From JALZBN01 sp035525375 (GTDB lineage: Bacteria > Actinomycetota > Acidimicrobiia > Acidimicrobiales > AC-14): 52,139 nucleotides of DNA. Positions 24,235 to 31,687 of the stretch are shown here, in pieces. Position 1 is the first letter of the stretch. Each line of letters begins with the position of its first letter. A program made the position numbers and the translations under genes. Where the stretch lies: contig DATLEI010000101.1 of assembly GCA_035525375.1 (NCBI GenBank), positions 1-52,139 on the forward strand, in the 5' to 3' direction. The notes beneath the pieces were generated by a model. That model made no database searches, had not been told where the DNA came from, and worked only from the letters and a program-made list of their open reading frames with translations.

Positions 24235-26339
24235 CACGAAAGCTGTCGCAGCTCGCTGGCCTCCCGGTGACACAGCTGGAGGGTGTCGGTCCCCGGAAGG
24301 CTGAAGGCCTCGAAAAGGTGGGTATCACCACGGTGCTCGACCTCCTCACCCATTACCCGCGCCGCTACCTTGACCGCACCCGTGAGGCCACCATCCGGGA
24401 GTTGAAGGTGGGGGAGGAGGCGCTGGTGCTGGCCACGGTCAAGAAGGTCCAGTCGCGCCGCACCCGCCAGCGTCGCTCACTTGTCGAAGTCGACGTTTCC
24501 GACGGCGCGAGTTACCTCCACTGCGTGTTCTTCAACCAGCCATGGCGCGCCAAGCAACTCGCGCCGGGCACCCAAGCCGTTTTCTTCGGCACCCTCGAGA
24601 TGTTCCGGGGTAGCCGGCGGATGACGAACCCCATCGTCGACCTGGTGGGCGACAAGACAGGGAAGATCGTTCCGATCTACCCCCAATCGGAGAAGGCGGG
24701 CCTGACGACGTGGGATCTGGCTACCTGGATCGAGGAGGCGCTCCAGCGCGCCGGGGAGTTCGCTGATCCATTACCCGAGGAATGGCGCTACCGCCTCGAC
24801 CTGGTCGATCGAACCTGGGCCATGCACAACATCCACGCGCCGGAGTCGATGGAGGCGTCGCAGGCGGCGCGCAAGCGGCTCGTGCTCGATGAACTGCTCC
24901 GGCTCCAGGTGGCTCTGGTCATGCGAAAGCGTGCTTTCGAACGCGATGCCAAGGGCATCCGCCATGACATCTCCGGCGGCCTCGTCGCCGCGTTCCACGG
25001 TGCACTTCCGTTCGAACTCACGGCCGCCCAAACCAAAGCGGTCGAGGAAATCTCCAAGGATCTGGCCGGGCCGCACCCGATGCACCGGTTACTCCAGGGC
25101 GACGTCGGATCAGGCAAGACACTCGTGGCCGTCTCCGCCCTTCTCGTCGGAGTGCAGGGCGGGTACCAGGGCGCGTTCATGGCGCCGACAGAGGTGCTGG
25201 CCGAACAGCACGACCTGAGCGTGCGCCACCTGCTCCGGGCGCTCGAGGTTCCCGACCCGGCGACACTCACCGGCACCCGACCGCTCGAGGTTGCGCTTCT
25301 GACCAACCGCACGTCGGCCGGGGAGCGCACCAAGATCCAGGCTGGACTCGCCGCGGGCACGGTCGACCTGCTCATCGGCACCCACGCCCTCCTGGAGGAG
25401 AACGTCGCGTTCGCCAACCTCGGTGTGGTCGTCATCGACGAGCAGCACCGGTTCGGGGTCGAACAGCGCGCCGCCCTCAAGGGGAAGGGTGACGACCCTG
25501 ACGTGCTCGTTATGACGGCGACACCGATTCCTCGCACTGCGGCCATGACCGTGTACGGCGACCTCGACGTCACTGTGCTTGGCGAGATGCCGCCTGGCCG
25601 GTCACCCGTGAAGACACTCTGGGCCAAGGGGCCACTCGACGAACAGGCGGCGTACGCCCAGGTCGCCGCTGAGGTTGCGGCCGGGCGCCAGGCCTATGTG
25701 GTCTGCCCCCTCGTCGATGAGTCCGAAAAGATCCAGGCCAAGTCCGCGACCGAGGAATACGGGCGCTTGGCGACGGAAGTCTGGCCGGAACTGCGGGTCG
25801 GGCTACTCCACGGCCAGATGCCTTCACGGGACAAGGAGGCGGTCATGACCGCGTTCCGGGCCGGCGACATCGATGTGCTCGTGGCCACAACGGTCATCGA
25901 GGTCGGCGTCGACGTGCCCAACGCGACCGTCATGTTGATCGAGGATGCCGACCGCTTCGGGATGGCCCAGCTGCACCAGCTTCGGGGACGCGTCGGAAGG
26001 GGCGCCGACCAGTCGTGGTGCTTCCTGTTGGGGGAGCCGTCGACCCCTGACTCCGAGGAGCGGCTGGCCGCCCTTGAACGATCGACGGACGGGTTCGAAC
26101 TGGCCGAGGTCGACCTCGACATCCGCGGCGAGGGCACCGTCCTCGGCACCCGGCAGAAGGGTCGTAGCGATCTAAAGCTGGCCTCGCTGCGGCGCGACCG
26201 CGACTGGGTCGCGACTGCGCGCGACGTCGCCTTCTCGATCGTTGACTCCGACCCCGGCCTGACGGGCCATGTCGACCTGCGAGAGGAGGTCCGTCTCCTG
26301 GTCGACGACGAGGAGGCCGACTTTCTGTTCAAGAGCTGA
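24231..26339 (+). CDS. recG: ATP-dependent DNA helicase RecG
   Basis: A 702-residue branched-DNA helicase. The wedge/OB domain is at residues about 1-230 (QLEGVGPRKAEGLEKVGI, DLLTHYPRRYLD, YLHCVFFNQPW). The helicase domains have RLLQGDVGSGKTLVAVSALL (Walker A), VVIDEQHRFGVEQR (DEQH motif II), MTATPIPRTAAM, ATTVIEVGVDVPNATVM and HQLRGRVGRG. It regresses stalled forks and Holliday-type junctions. GTG 24231 overlaps the upstream stop (GTGA). Confidence 0.97.
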   Translation: MTRKLSQLAGLPVTQLEGVGPRKAEGLEKVGITTVLDLLTHYPRRYLDRTREATIRELKVGEEALVLATVKKVQSRRTRQRRSLVEVDVSDGASYLHCVFFNQPWRAKQLAPGTQAVFFGTLEMFRGSRRMTNPIVDLVGDKTGKIVPIYPQSEKAGLTTWDLATWIEEALQRAGEFADPLPEEWRYRLDLVDRTWAMHNIHAPESMEASQAARKRLVLDELLRLQVALVMRKRAFERDAKGIRHDISGGLVAAFHGALPFELTAAQTKAVEEISKDLAGPHPMHRLLQGDVGSGKTLVAVSALLVGVQGGYQGAFMAPTEVLAEQHDLSVRHLLRALEVPDPATLTGTRPLEVALLTNRTSAGERTKIQAGLAAGTVDLLIGTHALLEENVAFANLGVVVIDEQHRFGVEQRAALKGKGDDPDVLVMTATPIPRTAAMTVYGDLDVTVLGEMPPGRSPVKTLWAKGPLDEQAAYAQVAAEVAAGRQAYVVCPLVDESEKIQAKSATEEYGRLATEVWPELRVGLLHGQMPSRDKEAVMTAFRAGDIDVLVATTVIEVGVDVPNATVMLIEDADRFGMAQLHQLRGRVGRGADQSWCFLLGEPSTPDSEERLAALERSTDGFELAEVDLDIRGEGTVLGTRQKGRSDLKLASLRRDRDWVATARDVAFSIVDSDPGLTGHVDLREEVRLLVDDEEADFLFKS

Positions 26340-26343
26340 CTAT

Positions 26344-26349
26344 TAGGGT
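26344..26349 (+). promoter_or_regulatory. -10 box of rsmD, leaderless type
   Basis: TAGGGT lies 6 bases before the GTG at 26356 and just after the recG stop. No Shine-Dalgarno is present. Confidence 0.45.
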
Positions 26350-26355
26350 TCAGCC

Positions 26356-26895
26356 GTGAGAGTGGTCGCAGGTACTGCCGGCGGTCGCCGTCTCAAGTCG
26401 CCATCGGGCCGAAGTGTTCGGCCCATGACCGAACGGGTCCGCGAGGCGGTCTTCGCGTCGCTCGGGAGTCAAGGCGTTATCGACGGAGCCCGCGTGCTCG
26501 ATCTGTTCGCCGGCACGGGAGCGATCGGCATCGAAGCGTTGTCACGAGGGGCGAGCGAGGCGGTCTTCGTCGAAGCCGACCATGCTGCGGCGGCAACAGT
26601 TACGGCGAACCTGACCCTCACCGGCCTTCCTGGCGGCTCGGTCGTCAGAGATGACGTACTCCGCTACCTCGTGCGAACCGTTGAGCGCTTTGACCTCGCT
26701 TTCGCCGACCCGCCGTACCGGTTCGACGATTGGCAGAAGCTTCTCGCAGTACTGCCTGCAGAGGTGGCCGTGCTCGAGTCGACGGCCGTCATCGAGCCTG
26801 AGGGGGACTGGGTGCTCACCGCGAGCCGTCGCTACGGCGGTAGCGTGGTGACATTCCTTCGCCACGCCAGCCAGGAACCGAGCAGCGCAGATTGA
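26356..26895 (+). CDS. rsmD: 16S rRNA (guanine-N2) methyltransferase RsmD
   Basis: A 179-residue SAM-dependent enzyme methylating 16S rRNA (G966 in E. coli). RVVAGTAGGRRLKSP and PMTERVREAVFASL are characteristic; the SAM site is LDLFAGTGAIGIEALSRGA and the catalytic motif is ADPPYRF (DPPY). The recG-rsmD-coaD order is standard. Confidence 0.95.
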   Translation: MRVVAGTAGGRRLKSPSGRSVRPMTERVREAVFASLGSQGVIDGARVLDLFAGTGAIGIEALSRGASEAVFVEADHAAAATVTANLTLTGLPGGSVVRDDVLRYLVRTVERFDLAFADPPYRFDDWQKLLAVLPAEVAVLESTAVIEPEGDWVLTASRRYGGSVVTFLRHASQEPSSAD

Positions 26896-26905
26896 GAGGC
26901 GAACA

Positions 26906-27385
26906 GTGGCTGTTGCATTGATCCCGGGCTCGTTTGATCCGGTGACCTATGGGCATATCGGAATCGTCGAGCGGACGGCTCGACAGTTTGACGACGTGCT
27001 CGTGGCCGTCGTGCGGCGGCCGCTAAAGGGCCAGGCCCTGTTCGACGTTGACGAGCGGGTCGAGATGCTGAATCAGGTGACGTCGCATCTGCCCGCAGTG
27101 CGGGTTGATTCCTTCGACGGTTTGCTCGTCGACTACGCGACCCGCAACGGCGCGCGTGCCATCGTGAAGGGCCTTCGCGCTGTGTCCGACTTCGACTATG
27201 AGCTGCAGATGGCCCAGATGAACTACCGACTCTCCGGCGTCGAAACCCTGTTCATGCCAACCGCGCCGGAGCACTCGTTTCTCTCGTCGAGCCTTGTCCG
27301 GGAAGTGGCCCGGTTCGGAGGCGACGTGTCGTCGATGGTGCCGCCCGAGGTTGCGGCTCTATTGAAAGAGCGGTTTTCGGTATGA
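26906..27385 (+). CDS. coaD: Phosphopantetheine adenylyltransferase
   Basis: A 159-residue nucleotidyltransferase forming dephospho-CoA. It contains IPGSFDPVTYGHIGIVERTA (the (T/H)xGH motif), RNGARAIVKGLRAVSDFDYE and the second nucleotide motif HSFLSSSLVREVA. Length is typical. It starts at GTG 26906; the next gene overlaps its stop by 4 bp. Confidence 0.96.
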   Translation: MAVALIPGSFDPVTYGHIGIVERTARQFDDVLVAVVRRPLKGQALFDVDERVEMLNQVTSHLPAVRVDSFDGLLVDYATRNGARAIVKGLRAVSDFDYELQMAQMNYRLSGVETLFMPTAPEHSFLSSSLVREVARFGGDVSSMVPPEVAALLKERFSV

Positions 27386-27939
27386 CGATCACAGAGCGAC
27401 AGGGCGAACAGAACGATGCCGAGGTCCTCCTTCGTCGAGTCCTCGACCTTGTGAACGCTGCGCCCAAGATGCCGCTGTCCTCCACCGTGCGCCTGGAGAA
27501 GGACGAGGTGGTTGAGCTTCTGGAAGAGGCCGTCAGCCGCCTGCCCGACGAGCTGCGTCAGGCCCGCTGGCTTCTGAAGGAGCGCGAGGAGTATCTGATC
27601 AAGGTCCAACGTGAGGCCGACGACATCCTGGCCGCGGCCCGGGAACGGGCCGAGCGCATCGTGCAGCGCACCGAGCTCGTCCGAGAGGCGCAACGGATCT
27701 CGCGCCGGATCATGGAAGAGGCGAACGAGGAAGCTCGGCGCCTGCGCCACGAGGCCGAGGACTATTGCGACCAGCGCCTGGCGACGTTCGAGATCGTCCT
27801 GGAGCGGACGATGAAGACGGTTCAGGCGGGACGCGCCAAGCTGCAGGTCACGCCGCACCCCACCGCTCCGGCGGCTGCTGACCTTGGCGACGCCGACCTG
27901 GAGAGCGGGGAGGTCTTCTTCGACCAGGACGACGGCTGA
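27382..27939 (+). CDS. DivIVA-like coiled-coil protein
   Basis: A 185-residue, largely helical protein. The segment from about residue 30 to 150 is rich in Glu/Arg/Ala with heptad-like spacing (DEVVELLEEAVSRLPDEL, READDILAAARERAERIV, EEANEEARRLRHEAED), typical of DivIVA/Wag31-related and ATP-synthase-b-like coiled coils seen next to coaD in actinobacteria. A structural role at the envelope or septum is plausible. The tail is acidic and disordered. ATG 27382 overlaps coaD (ATGA). Confidence 0.8.
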   Translation: MTITERQGEQNDAEVLLRRVLDLVNAAPKMPLSSTVRLEKDEVVELLEEAVSRLPDELRQARWLLKEREEYLIKVQREADDILAAARERAERIVQRTELVREAQRISRRIMEEANEEARRLRHEAEDYCDQRLATFEIVLERTMKTVQAGRAKLQVTPHPTAPAAADLGDADLESGEVFFDQDDG

Positions 27940-27941
27940 CG

Positions 27942-28493
27942 GTGGCCCCGGCGAAAGCGGCCGCCAGTGGGGGCTTGCGGGTGAACGTCGCCGACCTGAC
28001 CCGCAAGCCCGGTGCCCGGCGTCACGAGCGGGTCTCCGGACGGTTTGGTGCCATGAAAGTCGTGGGTACGTCCGTTCCGGCCGGCACTGAAGTCGTCGTC
28101 GATGCAGTCTTGGAATGGGTATCGGACGGGGTCCTGGCCAGCGGCGAAGCCATCGCTCCGTGGGAAGGCGAGTGCAGGCGCTGTCTCGGGCCCGTGCGGG
28201 GGGAGGCGAGGGCCGAGTTCCGGGAGCTGTTCGAGCGGCGCGCTCGCGAAGGCGAGACCTATCCGCTGCGGAATGAACACATCGACTTGGAGCCCCTGGC
28301 CCGCGAGGCGTTGCTCATCGAGCTTCCCCTCGCGCCGCTGTGCTCGCTCGACTGTCGAGGGTTGTGCCCAACCTGCGGTGCCGACCTCAACACCGGCGCG
28401 TGTGACTGTCCCGAACCCCAGGGCGACCCTCGCTGGCAGGCGCTAGATGTCCTGAAAGGCGCACTCGACAAGGGCCCAGGCGGCGGCGACTAA
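27942..28493 (+). CDS. DUF177/YceD family protein
   Basis: A 183-residue protein. The DUF177 core includes ECRRCLGPVRGEARAEFREL, a mid-section IDLEPLAREALLIELPLAPLC, and the metal-binding-like DCRGLCPTCGADLN with DCPEP. This family is found immediately upstream of rpmF across bacteria and is linked to 23S rRNA accumulation and fatty-acid/ribosome gene control. An N-terminal basic extension of about 25 residues is present. It starts at GTG 27942, 2 bases after the preceding stop. Confidence 0.92.
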   Translation: MAPAKAAASGGLRVNVADLTRKPGARRHERVSGRFGAMKVVGTSVPAGTEVVVDAVLEWVSDGVLASGEAIAPWEGECRRCLGPVRGEARAEFRELFERRAREGETYPLRNEHIDLEPLAREALLIELPLAPLCSLDCRGLCPTCGADLNTGACDCPEPQGDPRWQALDVLKGALDKGPGGGD

Positions 28494-28505
28494 CCTTCCA
28501 CCACC

Positions 28506-28685
28506 ATGGCTGTCCCGAAGAAGAAGACCTCGAAGTCCAGGAGCCGGAGCCGTCGAGCATCCGCTTGGGTCCTGCGCACGCCGCCGCGTAGTGATTGCCC
28601 GCAGTGCCACCGGGCGAAGCTTCCTCACGTCGTCTGCCCCAACTGCGGCTGGTACGGCGGTCGCCAAGCCATAGAGGTCGAGTAG
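28506..28685 (+). CDS. rpmF: 50S ribosomal protein bL32, zinc-binding form
   Basis: A 59-residue protein: MAVPKKKTSKSRSRSRRAS, then DCPQCHRAKLPHVVCPNCGW. The basic N-terminus and the CxxC...CxxC zinc ribbon are diagnostic. It lies between DUF177 and plsX, the usual order. A TAACCT at 28491-28496 overlaps the DUF177 stop and may supply an internal promoter. Confidence 0.96.
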   Translation: MAVPKKKTSKSRSRSRRASAWVLRTPPRSDCPQCHRAKLPHVVCPNCGWYGGRQAIEVE

Positions 28686-28693
28686 CCGCCGAC

Positions 28694-29701
28694 GTGGCCA
28701 GCAGCAACATCATGGTTGACGTCATGGGGGCTGATACGCCGCCCGACGCCATAGTTGCCGGCGCGCGCCGGGCGGCTGAAGAGCTTGGGCTGCACGTCAC
28801 GATTGTCGGCGATCCGGCGGCGATTGGCGATACCGGCGGACTCCCCGTGTTGGCCGCAAGCGAGGTCATCGGAATGGGGGAGGACCCCGCTCAGGCAGTA
28901 CGGCGAAAGAAGGACGCGTCGATGGTGCGGGCCGCCGAAGCTGTGCGCGCCGGCGACGCCGGGGCCATGGTGAGCGCCGGCAATACCGGGGCAACGATGG
29001 CCAGTGCCCTTCTCAGGATGGGTCGCATCTCCGGTGTCCAGCGGCCGGCGATCGCCACCCCGATTCCGGTTCCCGGCTCGACGCCCACCCTTCTGCTCGA
29101 CTGTGGCGCCAATGCCGAGTGCACCGCGGCGTGGCTGGCACAGTTCGCGCAGATGGGCGCGGTCTTTGCGGCCGAGCGATTCTCCATTGCTGAGCCGCGT
29201 GTCGCCCTGCTCTCCATCGGTGAGGAGGCCACAAAGGGCAACCCGCTGGTCAAAGAGGCGCACGCGCTGCTCGCAGACCCTGCGTGCCTCGCCGCCGCCG
29301 GCCACGATGGGAATCCGGCCCGGTTCATTGGCAACGTTGAGGGCCACGACGTTCTCACCGATGCACTGGATGTCTTGGTCACCGACGGGTTCACCGGCAA
29401 CGTCGTGCTGAAGACCCTCGAGGGCTCGGTGCGCTTTGTCGTGGAGAAGTTCTTCGGAGCAATGGCCTCGAGCGCGGATGCGGCGGCGTCACTACAAGGG
29501 CTGTTGCCGGTACTCGCCCCCCTGCGCGAGCAGCTCGATCCCGCGAGCTATGGCGGCGCCATGCTCCTCGGAGTCGACGGGGTCTGCATCATCAGCCACG
29601 GATCGTCGTCGACAAAGGCAATCTTCAACGCGGTTCGTGTCGCTGGGGAGATGGTCGAAGCGGATCTCGTGGGCCGGATAGGCAAAGCCGTGCGCAGCTA
29701 G
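28694..29701 (+). CDS. plsX: Phosphate acyltransferase PlsX
   Basis: A 335-residue enzyme converting acyl-ACP to acyl-phosphate for phospholipid synthesis. Motifs: IMVDVMGADTPPDAIVAGA, MVSAGNTGATMASAL, LLDCGANAECTA, LSIGEEATKGNPLVKEA, VTDGFTGNVVLKTLEG and GGAMLLGVDGVCIISHGSS. It starts at GTG 28694, 8 bases after rpmF. It sits upstream of acpP, whose product is its substrate carrier. Confidence 0.96.
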   Translation: MASSNIMVDVMGADTPPDAIVAGARRAAEELGLHVTIVGDPAAIGDTGGLPVLAASEVIGMGEDPAQAVRRKKDASMVRAAEAVRAGDAGAMVSAGNTGATMASALLRMGRISGVQRPAIATPIPVPGSTPTLLLDCGANAECTAAWLAQFAQMGAVFAAERFSIAEPRVALLSIGEEATKGNPLVKEAHALLADPACLAAAGHDGNPARFIGNVEGHDVLTDALDVLVTDGFTGNVVLKTLEGSVRFVVEKFFGAMASSADAAASLQGLLPVLAPLREQLDPASYGGAMLLGVDGVCIISHGSSSTKAIFNAVRVAGEMVEADLVGRIGKAVRS

Positions 29702-29735
29702 CGCCCGTTCACAAGCGCACAATGTCCAAGTTCAC

Positions 29736-29741
29736 TACACT
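29736..29741 (+). promoter_or_regulatory. Probable -10 box of acpP
   Basis: TACACT lies 41 bases before the acpP start in the 81-bp plsX-acpP gap; a run of six T (29759-29764) follows it. No clear -35 is seen. Confidence 0.4.
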
Positions 29742-29782
29742 GCCCCCCGTCAATGACCCTTTTTTGCTAGGAGCAGGTCCAT

Positions 29783-30109
29783 TTGGACACGGAGACCAGA
29801 CTTGAGGACGGCGCGGTGAGTGGCGAGGGCGCCCTCATGACCCGCCAGGAAGTGATCGACCTGATCCGCGATCGGCTGGCCGACATTCTCGAGGTCGAGC
29901 CCGCCACAATCGCCGAAGGCGCGTCGTTCAGCGACGACCTCGATGCCGACTCGCTGGCGCTGATCGAACTCGTCGAGGCATTGGAAGAGGAGTTGGGCAC
30001 CCGCTCGGCCGGCTTCCGCATTGACGACGAAGACCTCGAAGACCTCAAGACCGTCCGCGACGCAGTCGACTACGTACTCCTCCGCATCAACGCGCCATCC
30101 TCGTCCTGA
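29783..30109 (+). CDS. acpP: Acyl carrier protein
   Basis: The core (MTRQEVIDLIRDRLADILEV ... FSDDLDADSLALIELVEALEEE) has the phosphopantetheine-attachment DSL. Fatty-acid intermediates ride on this Ser. The start is assigned to TTG 29783 because AGGAG lies 9 bases upstream, giving 108 residues with an extra acidic N-terminus of 18 residues. GTG 29816 or ATG 29837 would give the normal size. The C-terminus is slightly long. rnc overlaps its stop. Confidence 0.92.
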   Translation: MDTETRLEDGAVSGEGALMTRQEVIDLIRDRLADILEVEPATIAEGASFSDDLDADSLALIELVEALEEELGTRSAGFRIDDEDLEDLKTVRDAVDYVLLRINAPSSS

Positions 30110-30810
30110 CCAGGCCTTCTCCGCCGGAGGCGCTGCGCGAGCGGCTGGGTCGGGAGTTTGACGACATCGCGCTGCTCGCGCTGGCCGTCGCCCATCGCTC
30201 GTGGAGTTCCGAAACGCCGGGGAGCCACTCCAACGAACGGCTCGAGTTCCTCGGCGATGCCGTGCTCGGTCTCGTCGTCACCGACCACATCTACCGCACC
30301 TACCCCGACCTCGCCGAGGGTCAGCTGGCTCAGCTACGTGCGGGTGTCGTCAACGCCGGGGCGCTGGCCCAAGCGGCCGAGCACCTCGCCCTTGGTGACG
30401 CAATGCTCCTCGGAAAGGGTGAGGACGCGTCTGGCGGCCGGGAGAAGCTGTCGATTCTGGCTGACGCGATGGAGGCCGTCATCGGCGCGGTCTACCTCGA
30501 CGGAGGGTGGGAGGCGGCCCAGGCACTGGTGATGCGGCTCTTCGGGGAGCGCATCAAAGAAGCTGCCGCCGGGCCGGGCGGCGACGACTACAAGACCCGT
30601 TTGCAGGAGTTCGTTGCCGGCCACTTCGACCAGTTGCCTCGCTATGTCGTCACCAGCACTGGTCCTGATCACGCCAAGGTCTTCTCGGCGAATTTGTACG
30701 TCGACGGTGAGGTTCGCGGCACCGGCGGGGGTCGCTCGAAGAAGCAGGCGGAGCAGGCCGCGGCCAAGGATGCATGGCAAGCACTAGCTCTTCGGAGCGC
30801 TGATGCCTGA
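30106..30810 (+). CDS. rnc: Ribonuclease III
   Basis: About 234 residues. The signature NERLEFLGDAVLGLVVTDHI, the acidic EKLSILADAMEAVIGAVYLD and a C-terminal double-stranded RNA-binding domain (YKTRLQEFVAG, GGRSKKQAEQAAAKDAW) identify it. No ATG, GTG or TTG exists in frame between the acpP stop and GTG 30262, and 30262 lies inside the signature motif and so cannot be the start. CTG 30106, overlapping the acpP TGA, keeps the N-terminal helix (PPEALRERLGREFDDIALL). It processes rRNA and other double-stranded RNA. mutM overlaps by 8 bp. Confidence 0.93.
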   Translation: MTRPSPPEALRERLGREFDDIALLALAVAHRSWSSETPGSHSNERLEFLGDAVLGLVVTDHIYRTYPDLAEGQLAQLRAGVVNAGALAQAAEHLALGDAMLLGKGEDASGGREKLSILADAMEAVIGAVYLDGGWEAAQALVMRLFGERIKEAAAGPGGDDYKTRLQEFVAGHFDQLPRYVVTSTGPDHAKVFSANLYVDGEVRGTGGGRSKKQAEQAAAKDAWQALALRSADA

Positions 30811-31642
30811 GCTACCGGAAGTCGAGACGCTCCGGCGCGACCTCGAAAAGGAGGTGATGGGCAAGCGGGTGCGTGAGGTGCAAGTCACCGGGATGCGCTC
30901 GATCCGCCGCCATCCGAACAAGAAGCACTTCATGGCCAAGCTCGAAGGCCAGAAGTTCACCGGGCTGACGCGCCGGGGGAAGTACCTGCTCATAAACCTG
31001 GAGAGCGGCGACGTGCTCGTCATTCACTTGGGGATGAGCGGCCAGCTCCTGCGCTCGAAGGGCACCAAGGAGCCGGTTACGAAGCACACCCACGTGGTGA
31101 TGATCTTCACCCAGGGCGGACAACTCCGATTCCTCGATCCCCGTACGTTCGGGGAGATGTTCGTCACCACGCCCGACGAGCTCGAACAGCAGGTGCCCGA
31201 ACTCGCCCACCTCGGGTTTGATCCCGTCGACGACATGATGTCGTGGACCAAGTTCGGCGACTTGCTGGCAGCCCGCAACGTGAAGCTCAAGACGTTGCTG
31301 ATGGACCAGAAGTTCGCTGCCGGCATCGGCAACATCTACAGCGACGAGATCCTGTTCGCGGCCGGCCTGCGCTACGACAGGTCGTCCGACAGCCTTTCGT
31401 CCCAGGAGGTCCGTCGTCTCTATCGGGCGATGGTCGAGACGCTCCAAGACGCCATCAAACACCGAGGGTCATCGCTGTCCGACGAGCAGTATCTCGATTT
31501 GTTCGGCAAGATGGGTGAGTTCCAGACGATGCACAAGGTCTACGACCGCGAGGGCCAGGCGTGCCGGCGTTGCCGGAGCAACGTCGTGCGGGTGAAGGTC
31601 AACGGCCGTTCGTCGTTCCTGTGTCCGCAATGTCAGGTCTGA
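30803..31642 (+). CDS. mutM: Formamidopyrimidine-DNA glycosylase
   Basis: A 279-residue base-excision repair enzyme for 8-oxoguanine and FaPy lesions. It starts MPELPEVETLRRDL with the catalytic Pro2 and Glu3, has LTRRGKYLLI (beta-lysine), HLGMSGQL, a helix-two-turn-helix segment (FAAGIGNIYSDEILFAAGL) and a C-terminal zinc finger CRRC...CPQC. It overlaps rnc by 8 bp. Confidence 0.96.
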   Translation: MPELPEVETLRRDLEKEVMGKRVREVQVTGMRSIRRHPNKKHFMAKLEGQKFTGLTRRGKYLLINLESGDVLVIHLGMSGQLLRSKGTKEPVTKHTHVVMIFTQGGQLRFLDPRTFGEMFVTTPDELEQQVPELAHLGFDPVDDMMSWTKFGDLLAARNVKLKTLLMDQKFAAGIGNIYSDEILFAAGLRYDRSSDSLSSQEVRRLYRAMVETLQDAIKHRGSSLSDEQYLDLFGKMGEFQTMHKVYDREGQACRRCRSNVVRVKVNGRSSFLCPQCQV

Positions 31643-31672
31643 GGGGTCCGCGCCGCACCGTTACGCCCTAGG

Positions 31673-31678
31673 TAGCCT
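31673..31678 (+). promoter_or_regulatory. -10-like box upstream of smc
   Basis: TAGCCT lies 9 bases before the smc ATG; GGGAG between could also act as a ribosome-binding site if transcription starts upstream. Confidence 0.35.
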
Positions 31679-31687
31679 CGGGAGCAC